Shown here in pieces: positions 27,646-35,454 of a DNA stretch of 64,000 bases (positions are counted from its first letter, which is position 1; the number at the start of each line of letters is the position of its first letter). Source of the DNA: Paracoccus yibinensis (GTDB taxonomy: Bacteria; Pseudomonadota; Alphaproteobacteria; Rhodobacterales; Rhodobacteraceae). The notes below the pieces were generated by a model, which saw nothing but the letters and a program-made list of their open reading frames with translations, had not been told where the DNA came from and ran no database searches. The position numbers were made by a program, and so were the translations under genes. Location: the NCBI RefSeq assembly GCF_030846195.1, contig NZ_JAVCWH010000011.1:1-64000 (forward strand). The letters are read 5' to 3'.

Positions 27646-28473
27646 TCAGTCCCCGGCAAAGACCGGCTTTTCCTTGGCGACGAAGGCGTGATAGGCGCGC
27701 TCGAAATCGCGGGTCTGCATGCAGATCGCCTGCGCCTGCGCCTCGGCCTCGATGGCCTGTTCCAGCCCCATGTTCCATTCCTGGTTCAACTGGGTCTTGG
27801 TGATGCCATGGGCAAAGACCGGGCCGTCCGCGATGCGCCGGGCCAGCTTCAGCGCCTCGGCTTCAAGCGCCCCGGCATCGTGCAGCGCGTTCCAGAACCC
27901 CCAGGCCGCGCCCTCCTCGGCGCCCATGACCCGGCCGGTATACAGCAGTTCCGCCGCGCGGCCCTGGCCGATGATGCGCGGAAGCATGGCGCAGGCGCCC
28001 ATGTCGCAGCCGGCCAGACCAACGCGGGTGAACAAAAAGGCGCATTTTGCATCCGGCGTGGCCAGACGCAGGTCGGATGCCATCGCGACGATGGCCCCTG
28101 CCCCCACCGCCACCCCATCGACCGCCGCAATGATCGGCTTGCCGCAGCCGATCATCGCCTTGACCAGGTCGCCGGTCATGCGGGTGAAGGCCAGCAGATC
28201 TTTCATGTCCATGCCGACCAGCGGGCCGATGATGTCATGCACATCCCCACCCGAGCAGAAGTTCCCGCCGTTCGAGGCGAAGATCACCACATCCACGTCG
28301 GTGGCATAGGCCAGCGCGCGGAAGGTGTCGCGCAACTCGGCATAGCTTTCGAAGGTCAGCGGATTCTTGCGGTCGGGGCGGTTCAGCCGGATGGTGGCGA
28401 TGCGGTCCTCGACCTGCCACAGGAAATGCCGGGGCGTCAGGCCAGCAAGCCGGGTTCTGGTCAGTTCATTCAT
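27646..28473 (-). CDS. Crotonase-fold acyl-CoA enzyme, MenB/BadI-like active site
   Basis: This 275-residue crotonase-superfamily protein has the oxyanion-hole segments [16 protein letters not shown] and [20 protein letters not shown]. Both glutamates of ordinary enoyl-CoA hydratases appear to be missing: the first position is Ile in GAGAIVAM, and the PE of the second is TR in LFTRVGLAG. Instead an Asp stands in [15 protein letters not shown], the place of the Asp in MenB and the ring-opening hydrolase BadI. A hydrolytic ring-cleaving role is therefore more likely than simple hydration. It overlaps the MarR gene by 8 bp. Confidence 0.8.
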   Translation of the reverse strand: MNELTRTRLAGLTPRHFLWQVEDRIATIRLNRPDRKNPLTFESYAELRDTFRALAYATDVDVVIFASNGGNFCSGGDVHDIIGPLVGMDMKDLLAFTRMTGDLVKAMIGCGKPIIAAVDGVAVGAGAIVAMASDLRLATPDAKCAFLFTRVGLAGCDMGACAMLPRIIGQGRAAELLYTGRVMGAEEGAAWGFWNALHDAGALEAEALKLARRIADGPVFAHGITKTQLNQEWNMGLEQAIEAEAQAQAICMQTRDFERAYHAFVAKEKPVFAGD

Positions 28474-28900
28474 CTCGTTCCGCCCTTTTCAAGATCTCGG
28501 TCATCGCATCCACGTCCTCGTCGCCCAGCCGGGCGAAGATCCGCGCCACCTCGGCCTCGTGGCCCGCGGCCAGGCTTTCAAAGGCCGCCAGGCCCTCGGG
28601 GGTCAGCCCGACGAAGACTGTCCGCCGGTCGGTCTCGGACGGGGTGCGCCGGGCCAGACCGTCCTTTTCCAGCCGGTCCACCACCACCGTGGCATTGCCG
28701 TTCGACACCAGCAGCATCCGGGACAGATCGCTCATCGTCATGTTTTCGCGCCGGCGATACAGCGCGGCCATCACGTCGAAGCGCGGCAGCGTCGTGTCAT
28801 GGGTCACGCGCAGATATTCGCGCAACTCGTTCTCGGCCCGGCGGGTCACGCCCAGAAGCCGGATCCACAGCTTCAGCCGGCGCTTGGATCCCTCGGTCAT
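28466..28900 (-). CDS. MarR-family regulator within the aminobenzoyl-CoA operon
   Basis: This 144-residue protein carries the MarR winged helix: [38 protein letters not shown] and the wing [12 protein letters not shown]. It resembles the regulator at 21267-21743. Its ATG overlaps the SDR stop, so it is expressed with the catabolic enzymes and probably represses the promoter upstream of abmA. A perfect 13-bp inverted repeat there (31969-31996) is a good candidate operator. MarR proteins of similar operons are released by the aryl-CoA, a plausible inducer here. Confidence 0.87.
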   Translation of the reverse strand: MTEGSKRRLKLWIRLLGVTRRAENELREYLRVTHDTTLPRFDVMAALYRRRENMTMSDLSRMLLVSNGNATVVVDRLEKDGLARRTPSETDRRTVFVGLTPEGLAAFESLAAGHEAEVARIFARLGDEDVDAMTEILKRAERDE

Positions 28901-29634
28901 GTCTCGCCACCGGCGATGGCGATGGCCTGTCCGTTGACGCCCTCGGACCCCGGCGCGCACAGCCACAGCGCGGCGGCGGTGACCTCGGCCGGTTGGATCA
29001 GGCGTTTCTGGGGGTTGGACGCAGCCAGGGCGGCCCGCGCCTCGTCGTAACTTTTCCCGGTCTTGGCGACGATATTGGCGATGGAACGGTCGGTCATCTC
29101 GGTGTCCAGAAAGCCGGGACAAAGCGCGTTCACCGTCAGCGGCTTCCTTGCGACCTCTTGCGCAAGGCTGCGCACCAGACCCACGACACCGTGCTTGGCC
29201 GCCGCATAGGGCGCCACATAGCCATAGCCCTTCAGCCCTGCGGTCGAGGCGACGGCGATCAGCCGCCCCCAGCCCGGCATCTGCGCCAGCCCCTCGCGGA
29301 AGGTCAGGAAGGTGCCGGTCAGGTTCACGGCCAGCATGGCGTTCCACTGGTCCAGCGTGGTGCGGCCGAACGGCGCGCTGTCCGCGGCACCGGCATTGGC
29401 GATCACGATGTCGCAGGGACCGGCCTGTGCGAACAGCACTTTGACGCTGGCTTCATCTGTCACATCCGCCGTCAGGGCGCGCGCGCCGGTGCGTTCGGCC
29501 ACCGCTTCCAGGGGTGTGGCCCGCCTGCCGCAGATCACCACCTCGGCCCCGGCCGCGGCGAATCCCGCCGCAAGGTCGGCGCCGACGCCGGTGCCGCCCC
29601 CCGTGACCAGCACGCGCTTGCCCGCAAGCGTCAT
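28897..29634 (-). CDS. Short-chain dehydrogenase/reductase
   Basis: This 245-residue SDR has the NAD(P) motif VTGGGTGVGADLA near residue 10, NAG in IVIANAGAAD, Ser in VASTAGLKG and the catalytic YAAAK near residue 150. The start at 29634 overlaps the abmA-like stop by ATGA. In this operon it may reduce the 5-oxo group of the dearomatised 2-amino-5-oxocyclohexene carbonyl-CoA or oxidise a hydroxyacyl-CoA. The direction of reaction cannot be told from the sequence. Confidence 0.87.
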   Translation of the reverse strand: MTLAGKRVLVTGGGTGVGADLAAGFAAAGAEVVICGRRATPLEAVAERTGARALTADVTDEASVKVLFAQAGPCDIVIANAGAADSAPFGRTTLDQWNAMLAVNLTGTFLTFREGLAQMPGWGRLIAVASTAGLKGYGYVAPYAAAKHGVVGLVRSLAQEVARKPLTVNALCPGFLDTEMTDRSIANIVAKTGKSYDEARAALAASNPQKRLIQPAEVTAAALWLCAPGSEGVNGQAIAIAGGET

Positions 29635-31916
29635 GCCCGGATCGCCTCTTGCTGGCGTTCGCGCAGACGATACAGCAGGTCGCGACCGCCCTTGTAGGGC
29701 GCGGGCCATTCCACGTCCTGCTCGCCCTGTTCGGCGGCGGCGTGCAGCGTCCAATAGGGGTCGGCCAGGTGCATCCGCGCCAGGCAGACCAGATCGGCAC
29801 GGCCCGCCATCAGGATACCGTTCACCTGGTCGAAGTCGCTGATGTTGCCGACCGTCATCGTCGCCAGCCCCGCCTCGTTGCGGATGCGGTCGCTGAAGGG
29901 GGTCTGGAACATCCGGCCATAGATCGGTTTTTCCGCCGGATCGGTCTGGCCCGAGGACACGTCGATGATGTCGGCCCCGGCGTTTGCGAACATCCTCGCG
30001 ATCTCGACCGCTTCTTCGGGGTCCACGCCGCCGTCGATCCAGTCATTGGCCGAAATGCGCACCGACATCGGCTTGTCCTCGCCCCAGGCCGCGCGCATCG
30101 CCCGGAACACCTCGAGCGGATAGCGCATCCGGTTTTCCAGGCTGCCGCCGTATTCGTCGCTGCGCCTGTTGGTCACGGGAGAGATGAAGCTGGCCAGCAG
30201 ATAGCCGTGGGCGGCGTGCATCTCGATCATGTCGGCGCCTGCGCGGGCGGCCATTTCGGTCGAGGCGACGAACTGGTCGCGCACCATGTCCATGTCGGCG
30301 CGGTCCATTTCCTTCGGCACGACATTGCCCGGCCTGTAGGGGATCGCACTGGCCGCCATCACCTGCCAGTTGCCGGTCCGCAGCGGCGCGTCGATGCCGC
30401 CGTCCCAGGGCACGCAGGTCGATCCCTTGCGCCCCGAATGGCCGATCTGGATGCACAGCCTGCACGAGGTTTCGGCATGGATGAAATCGGCCAGCCGCCT
30501 CCACGCCGCCTCGTGTTCCGGCGCATAAAGGCCGGGGCAGCCAGGGGTGATCCGGCCTTCCGCGGACACGCAGGTCATCTCGGTATAGATCATCGCCGCG
30601 CCGCCCTTGGCGCGTTCGGCATAATGGATCAGGTGCCAGTCGGTCGGGCAGCCATCCACCGCCTTGTATTGCGCCATCGGCGACATGACGATGCGGTTCT
30701 TCAACGTCATGTTGCGCAGCCGGAAGGGCGCGAACATCGGGCGGCTGCCAGGCTTGCCGCCGGCGCGTTCCTGGAACCAGTCTTCGGCCCCGGCCAGCCA
30801 TTCGGGATCCCGCAGGCGCAGGTTTTCGTGGCTGATGCGCTGCGAGCGGGTCAGCAGCGAATAGGCGAATTGCGGCGGCTCCATGTCCAGGTAGCGCTCG
30901 ACCTGCTCGAACCATTCCAGGCTGTTGCGGGCCGCCGATTGCAGGCGCAGCACCTCGAGGCGGCGTTCTTCCTGATAGCGTTCGAAGGCGCGTTCCATCG
31001 TGGGTTCGGAATGCAGGTATTCCGCCAGGGCGATGGCCGAATCGAAGGCCAGCCGGGAACCCGAACCGATCGAGAAATGCCCTGTCGCCGCCGCGTCGCC
31101 CATCAGCACGACGTTTTCATGATACCATTTTTCGCAGATCACGCGGGGAAACTGCATCCACACGGCCGAGCCGCGCAGATGCGCCGCATTCGACATCAGG
31201 TCGTGGCCGCCCAGATGACGCTCGAAGATCCTGCGGCAGGTCTCGACCGTTTCTTCCTTGGACATGTCGGGGAAGCCCAGCTTCTCCCATGTCTCGGGCA
31301 GGGTCTCGACGATGAAGGTCGCGGTGTTGTCGTCGAACTGATAGACATGCGCCCAGATCCAGCCGTGCTCCGTCCGTTCGAAGATGAAGGTAAAGGCGTC
31401 GTCGAATTTCTGATGCGTTCCCAGCCAGACGAACTTGCACAGGCGGGTGTCGATGTCGGGCTTGAACACATCGGCATATTCACGGCGCACCAGCGAATTG
31501 ATGCCGTCGCACCCCACCACCAGGTCATAGTCCTTGCGATATTCCTCGACCGTTCGGAACTCGGTCTCGAACTGCATGTCCACGCCCAGGTCGCGGGCGC
31601 GCTGCTGCAGCAGGATCAGCATCTGCTTGCGCCCGATCCCGGCGAATCCATGCCCGCCCGACACGGTGCGCACGCCGTCATGGACCACGGCGATGTCGTC
31701 CCAATAGGCGAAGTGGCTGCGGATTTCCTCGGTGCTGACGGGATCGTTCTTCTGCATCCGGCCCAACGCGTCATCCGACAGGACCACGCCCCAGCCGAAG
31801 GTGTCGTTGGCCTTGTTGCGCTCCAGCACGGTGACCTGGTGCGAGGGATCGCGCAGCTTCATCGAGATGGCGAAATACAGTCCCGCAGGTCCGCCGCCCA
31901 TGCACAAGATCTTCAT
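29631..31916 (-). CDS. abmA: 2-aminobenzoyl-CoA monooxygenase/reductase (fusion)
   Basis: This 761-residue protein joins two flavoenzymes. Residues 1 to about 385 form an FAD-dependent aromatic hydroxylase (CMGGGPAGLYFAISMKLRD, the GD motif in NVVLMGDAAATGHFSIGSG). Residues of about 395-745 form an Old Yellow Enzyme reductase (FAPFRLRNMTLKNRIVMSPM, HAAHGYLLASFISPVTNRR, DEYGGSLENRMRYPLEV). This fusion is the hallmark of 2-aminobenzoyl-CoA monooxygenase/reductase, which hydroxylates and reduces the ring of 2-aminobenzoyl-CoA in one polypeptide. The related bifunctional salicylyl-CoA 5-hydroxylase has the same layout. The CoA ligase in the same operon favours the anthranilate version. It is the promoter-proximal gene. 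Confidence 0.9.
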   Translation of the reverse strand: MKILCMGGGPAGLYFAISMKLRDPSHQVTVLERNKANDTFGWGVVLSDDALGRMQKNDPVSTEEIRSHFAYWDDIAVVHDGVRTVSGGHGFAGIGRKQMLILLQQRARDLGVDMQFETEFRTVEEYRKDYDLVVGCDGINSLVRREYADVFKPDIDTRLCKFVWLGTHQKFDDAFTFIFERTEHGWIWAHVYQFDDNTATFIVETLPETWEKLGFPDMSKEETVETCRRIFERHLGGHDLMSNAAHLRGSAVWMQFPRVICEKWYHENVVLMGDAAATGHFSIGSGSRLAFDSAIALAEYLHSEPTMERAFERYQEERRLEVLRLQSAARNSLEWFEQVERYLDMEPPQFAYSLLTRSQRISHENLRLRDPEWLAGAEDWFQERAGGKPGSRPMFAPFRLRNMTLKNRIVMSPMAQYKAVDGCPTDWHLIHYAERAKGGAAMIYTEMTCVSAEGRITPGCPGLYAPEHEAAWRRLADFIHAETSCRLCIQIGHSGRKGSTCVPWDGGIDAPLRTGNWQVMAASAIPYRPGNVVPKEMDRADMDMVRDQFVASTEMAARAGADMIEMHAAHGYLLASFISPVTNRRSDEYGGSLENRMRYPLEVFRAMRAAWGEDKPMSVRISANDWIDGGVDPEEAVEIARMFANAGADIIDVSSGQTDPAEKPIYGRMFQTPFSDRIRNEAGLATMTVGNISDFDQVNGILMAGRADLVCLARMHLADPYWTLHAAAEQGEQDVEWPAPYKGGRDLLYRLRERQQEAIRA

Positions 31917-31968
31917 CTCTCAGCTTCCCCACAGTGGTTTTCGACAGGTTGCCAGCAAATGGAAATTA

Positions 31969-31996
31969 CTTCAAGCTTAAATTTTTAAGCTTGAAG
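31969..31996. promoter_or_regulatory. Perfect 13-bp inverted repeat, candidate MarR operator
   Basis: CTTCAAGCTTAAA at 31969-31981 is followed by two T and then its exact reverse complement TTTAAGCTTGAAG at 31984-31996. It lies 53 bp upstream of abmA and 176 bp upstream of the divergent 3-hydroxyacyl-CoA dehydrogenase gene. Size and AT-richness fit MarR operators. Confidence 0.7.
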
Positions 31997-32172
31997 GATT
32001 TCGTCCTTCTGCGATGATCTTTCCATGATGCTGTTGCACGAACCGATACCTGGCGGGCTGCGCCTGCCCTGTGCAAACCCGCGCACAGGATCCAGACCGC
32101 TGCGCAACAGTCAGCCAAGGCCAAGGGCAGCCCCGCCTTTCGCCAGACACATAAGCCGGAGTTTCAGGGAAC

Positions 32173-33291
32173 ATGACCACACTTGCCGTTATCGGTCTGG
32201 GCACGATGGGCCTTGGCATTGCCCAGACCTATGCCGCCGCAGGCTTTGCCGTCCTGGTCACCGATGCCGTCCCGGCGGCGCGCGACACCGCGCTGACCCG
32301 CCTGCGCGACAGCCTGCTGCCCCGTGTCCAGGCGGGCAAGCTGGCGCCCGAGGCGATGGAGGCGCTGCTGGGCCGCATCACCGTCGTGCCTGGTCCCGAG
32401 GCGATGGGCACCGCCGCCCTTGCCATCGAGGCGGTCGTCGAGAAGATCGAGGTCAAGCGCAGTCTTTTCGCGGGACTGGAGGCCGCAGTGGCGCCGGATG
32501 CGGTGCTGGCCACCAACACCTCGTCCCTGTCCGTGACTGAGATGGCGCAGGGCCTTGCACGACCCGAACGGCTGTTGGGCCTGCATTTCTTCAACCCCGC
32601 GCCGGTCATGAAGCTGGTGGAACTGGTGGCCCATCCCGGCACGGCAGCCGATGCGCTGGCGCGGGCGCGGCAGGTGACCGAGGCTGCCGGAAAAACCGTG
32701 ATCGCCTGCCCCGACCGGCCCGGCTTCATCGTCAACCGCTGCGCCCGCCCCTTCTATGGCGAGGCTCTGGCCTTGCTGGAAGAAGGCCGCAGTGCCGCCG
32801 ACATCGACGCGGCCATGCAGGCTGCGGGTTATCGGCTGGGACCATTCGCCCTGATCGACCTGGTGGGCGCGGACATCAACCTGGCCGCGACCGAAAGCCT
32901 GGCCGCTGCGATGGACGGGCATCCACGCTATCACGTCTTTGACGCCTTGCGGCGGCAGGTCGCGTCAGGCGATCTTGGCCGCAAGACCGGCAGGGGCTTT
33001 GTGCATCCCCAAAAGTCCGCTACGCCGCCACAGGATGCCGCCGCCATCGCCCTGCGGATCGAGGCCGCCTTGGTCAACGAGGCTGGCTGGCTTCTGGCCG
33101 AGGGCGGCACGACCCCGGATGGCATCGACACTGCACTGAAGCTGGGCCTCAACTTCCCGCGCGGCCCGTTCGAAATCCTGGCGGCGCATGGCCGTGCCCG
33201 CCTGCTGGACGAACTGCACCGCCTGGCCGGTGCTGCCCCCTTCCATCTGCAAGGCCGCTACAGCCCCGCCCCCTTGTTCAAGAAAGCATGA
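32173..33291 (+). CDS. 3-hydroxyacyl-CoA dehydrogenase
   Basis: This 372-residue NAD-dependent enzyme oxidises a 3-hydroxyacyl-CoA to the 3-oxo form. The Rossmann motif VIGLGTMGLGIAQTYAAAG starts at residue 6. The catalytic region LGLHFFNPAPVMKLVELV lies near residue 137, with GKTVIACPDRPGFIVNR behind it, and a second C-terminal domain follows. It resembles PaaH/HbdA types. It is divergent from abmA across the candidate MarR operator, so the same regulator may control it. A thiolase gene starts at its stop (ATGA), but that gene is broken. Confidence 0.92.
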   Translation: MTTLAVIGLGTMGLGIAQTYAAAGFAVLVTDAVPAARDTALTRLRDSLLPRVQAGKLAPEAMEALLGRITVVPGPEAMGTAALAIEAVVEKIEVKRSLFAGLEAAVAPDAVLATNTSSLSVTEMAQGLARPERLLGLHFFNPAPVMKLVELVAHPGTAADALARARQVTEAAGKTVIACPDRPGFIVNRCARPFYGEALALLEEGRSAADIDAAMQAAGYRLGPFALIDLVGADINLAATESLAAAMDGHPRYHVFDALRRQVASGDLGRKTGRGFVHPQKSATPPQDAAAIALRIEAALVNEAGWLLAEGGTTPDGIDTALKLGLNFPRGPFEILAAHGRARLLDELHRLAGAAPFHLQGRYSPAPLFKKA

Positions 33292-33540
33292 CGGCCGGCC
33301 ATATCTGCTTTTATGTCCGCACGCCGATCGGCCGCTTTGGCGGCCTGCCGTCCATGGTTCGCGCCGACGATCTGGGCACGATCCCCTTGCGCGCGCTGAT
33401 GGCGCAGAGCGCGGATGTGGACTGGCGGTCGATGCCGTGATCTTCGGCTGCGCCAACCAAGCAGGCGGGGTCGAGTCGATGTCGCGCGCGCCCTTCGGGA
33501 TGCCCAAGGCGGAAAGCGCCTGGAGCGCATGGCGAGCCAC
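33288..33540 (+). pseudogene. Broken PcaF/PaaJ-type thiolase
   Basis: The frame begins at an ATG overlapping the previous stop and reads as a beta-ketoadipyl-CoA-type thiolase: FYVRTPIGRFGGLPSMVRAD, then PLRALMAQSADVDW. A one-base frameshift follows near 33424. In the new frame, AVIFGCANQAG runs straight into GVESMSRAPFGMPKAES. In intact thiolases about 50-60 residues, including the active-site Cys, lie between these two motifs. The text then decays by about 33540, far short of the 400 normal residues. The remnant has a frameshift, an internal deletion and no C-terminus, so it cannot be active. Confidence 0.85.
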
Positions 33541-33644
33541 GTCCTGTCTTGTTCATGGGACTGCGGCGACAATCAGGACGGCGCCAGGGGCATCGCGAAG
33601 CAGAACCCCGAAGTGGCGCAGGTGCGTGCATCCTGTGGGCCGGC

Positions 33645-34703
33645 TCACTCGGCGGGTTCAAAGGCGAAGGCCTCGGCCGCCGTGAACTGCCCCGACACCT
33701 CGCCCGACAGGATGCGGCCCATATCCACGCCGAGGTCGAGCTTCAGCGCCGGGGCGCCGTCCGAGAAATCCAGCCGCTTGAGATCCACCCAGAAGGCATT
33801 GGGCGACAGCGCCGATTCCACGTAGAACAGCCGGTCGGCCTGGTCGGCGACGACGCGCCAGCGCGTGGTGGCCAGGTTCGGTGAACCCGGCACACTGATC
33901 CCCCAGGGGGTGGACACGTTGCGGATCACGCTCATGGTCGCCGCGGCGGCCAGGCGCGGGTCGGCCGATTGCTGCACGGCGTCGATGTAGAACGACGCGC
34001 GCACGAAGCGGTCGGTGGCGCGGCTGGTACCGGGCAGGAAGTCGCGCGGATTCACGCGGTCCCAATAGGCCCGCACGGCAAGCTGCTCCTCATAGCGCGG
34101 CTCGTTGGTCATCACGCGATAGTCGCGGGAGTGGTGGATCACCAGTTCGCCGGCGATCCATTCAAGGACGGCGCTGTCCCCGGTGGCGTCCGACAGCGAC
34201 AGGTGCACGGTGGTCATGCGCCCAGGCATTGCCGGCACCTCGCCCGTCACGGCGTCGAAGGGGCGGGCGCGCAGGTCGTCCACCGCCTCGGCCACGGTGG
34301 CAAAATTGTCAAGGAAGTACTGCGCCCAGATCGACAGCGACATCCGGGGGGTGGTGCCGTCATCCGCGGGGTATTCGGCGTCCACCAGCCACAGGAGGTT
34401 GGCAACCAGCCCCGCCTCGTTCATCCCGTCCACAGTCGAGATGTCATAGCCCGAGACGGCGAGGCTGCCGTATTTCGAGGTCCATTTCACCGAACGGGGG
34501 CCAGCCTCGCCGTCCCGTTCCATTCCGCGTGGGAAGACCCACAGGTTGCTGGTGATGGGCGCGCTCCAATCGAAGCTGCGTCCCGTCATCACCCGCCCCT
34601 CGGGGCCGAGATAGACGGCACGGGTGCAGGCTTCCGCGACCGTCGCGGATCCCAGCATCGCCGCAAAAAGCAGGGCTGCCGCCCCGCGCAGGTTCAAGGT
34701 CAT
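33645..34703 (-). CDS. Secreted linear-amide C-N hydrolase (choloylglycine hydrolase family)
   Basis: This 352-residue protein is an Ntn hydrolase of the penicillin V acylase / bile-salt hydrolase family. A signal peptide ends at VAEA, and the next residue is the expected N-terminal nucleophile in CTRAVYLGPEGRVMTGRSFDW. SGYDISTVDGMNEAGLVANL and the Asn/Arg region around RNVSTPWGISVPG also match. GAGGAGA precedes the ATG at 34703; longer in-frame text upstream belongs to an unrelated fragment. It acts in the periplasm on a linear amide, perhaps an N-acyl compound. The neighbouring fragments give no hint of its substrate. Confidence 0.88.
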   Translation of the reverse strand: MTLNLRGAAALLFAAMLGSATVAEACTRAVYLGPEGRVMTGRSFDWSAPITSNLWVFPRGMERDGEAGPRSVKWTSKYGSLAVSGYDISTVDGMNEAGLVANLLWLVDAEYPADDGTTPRMSLSIWAQYFLDNFATVAEAVDDLRARPFDAVTGEVPAMPGRMTTVHLSLSDATGDSAVLEWIAGELVIHHSRDYRVMTNEPRYEEQLAVRAYWDRVNPRDFLPGTSRATDRFVRASFYIDAVQQSADPRLAAAATMSVIRNVSTPWGISVPGSPNLATTRWRVVADQADRLFYVESALSPNAFWVDLKRLDFSDGAPALKLDLGVDMGRILSGEVSGQFTAAEAFAFEPAE

Positions 34704-34782
34704 CCGTCGTCTCCTCAGATCGGAATCGCCAGGTGACACCCGGCAGCGGCCCCGAGATCGTCGTCTCGAAAGCAGTCCCGTC

Positions 34783-34937
34783 GTCGTCATAATCCACGGG
34801 AAGCCACCGGTAGTCACCCGAAACGTAGATGTTGTCGTTCACGGCATGGTTGACGGTCGCGATGATCTGCCCCGTCCGGCCGGACCCGACGCCGAAGCCG
34901 CCGACATCGCCGAAAAGGGTCGCCCAGAATCGCGGCA
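34783..34937 (-). pseudogene. C-terminal fragment of an outer-membrane beta-barrel protein
   Basis: The reading GGFGVGSGRTGQIIATVNHA, then NDNIYVSGDYRWLPVDYDDD and SGPLPGVTWRF, has alternating strands and ends near the F-terminus expected of outer-membrane barrels. Here the normal stop after WRF is lost and the frame runs on. The start is replaced by the sugar-isomerase fragment. It is a joined remnant, not a gene. Confidence 0.5.
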
Positions 34938-35250
34938 AGTTCTCCATTTCCAACGACACCCACTCGTTGTAGCCGCCCATGCGCATGACCGAGAAGAACT
35001 CCTTCCACCATCGCAGGTCATGGCCCGCGCCGACGACCAGACCGTGTTTGAAATGGGTGTCCCTGCCGTGGCAGTGGTGGATTGCGTCGCCCAGGGCGCG
35101 CGCGGCGGCAATCGGGCGGGCGTGTTTCCAGAACAGATGGCTGGGATCCAGGTTCATGCCGACCTTCGGATCGACCTCGCCCTCTAACCGGAACAGGGTA
35201 TTCGGGTTCCAGACCAGCATGGCCGAAAATTTTCCGGGGCGAACTTCTCG
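34938..35250 (-). pseudogene. Fragment of a xylose-isomerase-like TIM-barrel protein
   Basis: LVWNPNTLFRLEGEVDPKVG, then MNLDPSHLFWKHARPIAAAR and WWKEFFSVMRMGGYNEWVSL, match the middle and C-terminal part of sugar phosphate isomerase/epimerase proteins. VGMNLDPSHLFW is the family core. The N-terminal part is missing, and a few residues appear deleted around HGRDTHFKHG. Its end is fused in frame to the outer-membrane fragment. It has no visible start or function. Confidence 0.65.
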
Positions 35251-35259
35251 ACACCGGCT

Positions 35260-35424
35260 TCATGCCGGGCTGACGCCGCAGTCGGCGGCAAGCGCATTGG
35301 CAATGCGGCTGGTCCATTCAGCCCGTGAGACGATCGAAGCCCTCCAGGCGATCAGCGGCCGGAAATCGCTCGGCGGAAGGCGGTCGCGCGTGACGCTGTC
35401 CAGATGTCCGGTTGGACCACGCAT
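35260..35424 (-). pseudogene. N-terminal remnant of a second aminobenzoate-CoA-ligase-like gene
   Basis: A 54-residue frame with a good purine-rich ribosome site begins MRGPTGHLDSVTRDRLPPSD. This aligns with HEDTFTRDNLPPPEACPDL at the start of the intact ligase at 23946-25595. It then jumps to EWTSRIANALAADCGVSP, which aligns with DWTNRIAHVLVEDYGIRP. The residues between these blocks are missing and the frame stops, so it is an internally deleted 5' fragment. It directly follows kynU on the same strand, suggesting that a second ligase once ended this operon. Confidence 0.7.
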
Positions 35425-35454
35425 GTCGTAATCTCTCCCCAATGCAACGGCGAC

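Noticed and set aside
29649..31988. A 779-codon open frame on the plus strand opposite the abmA-type gene
   Set aside because: It is the mirror of a GC-rich coding frame, has no domain signature, and the minus strand clearly encodes the flavoenzyme fusion.
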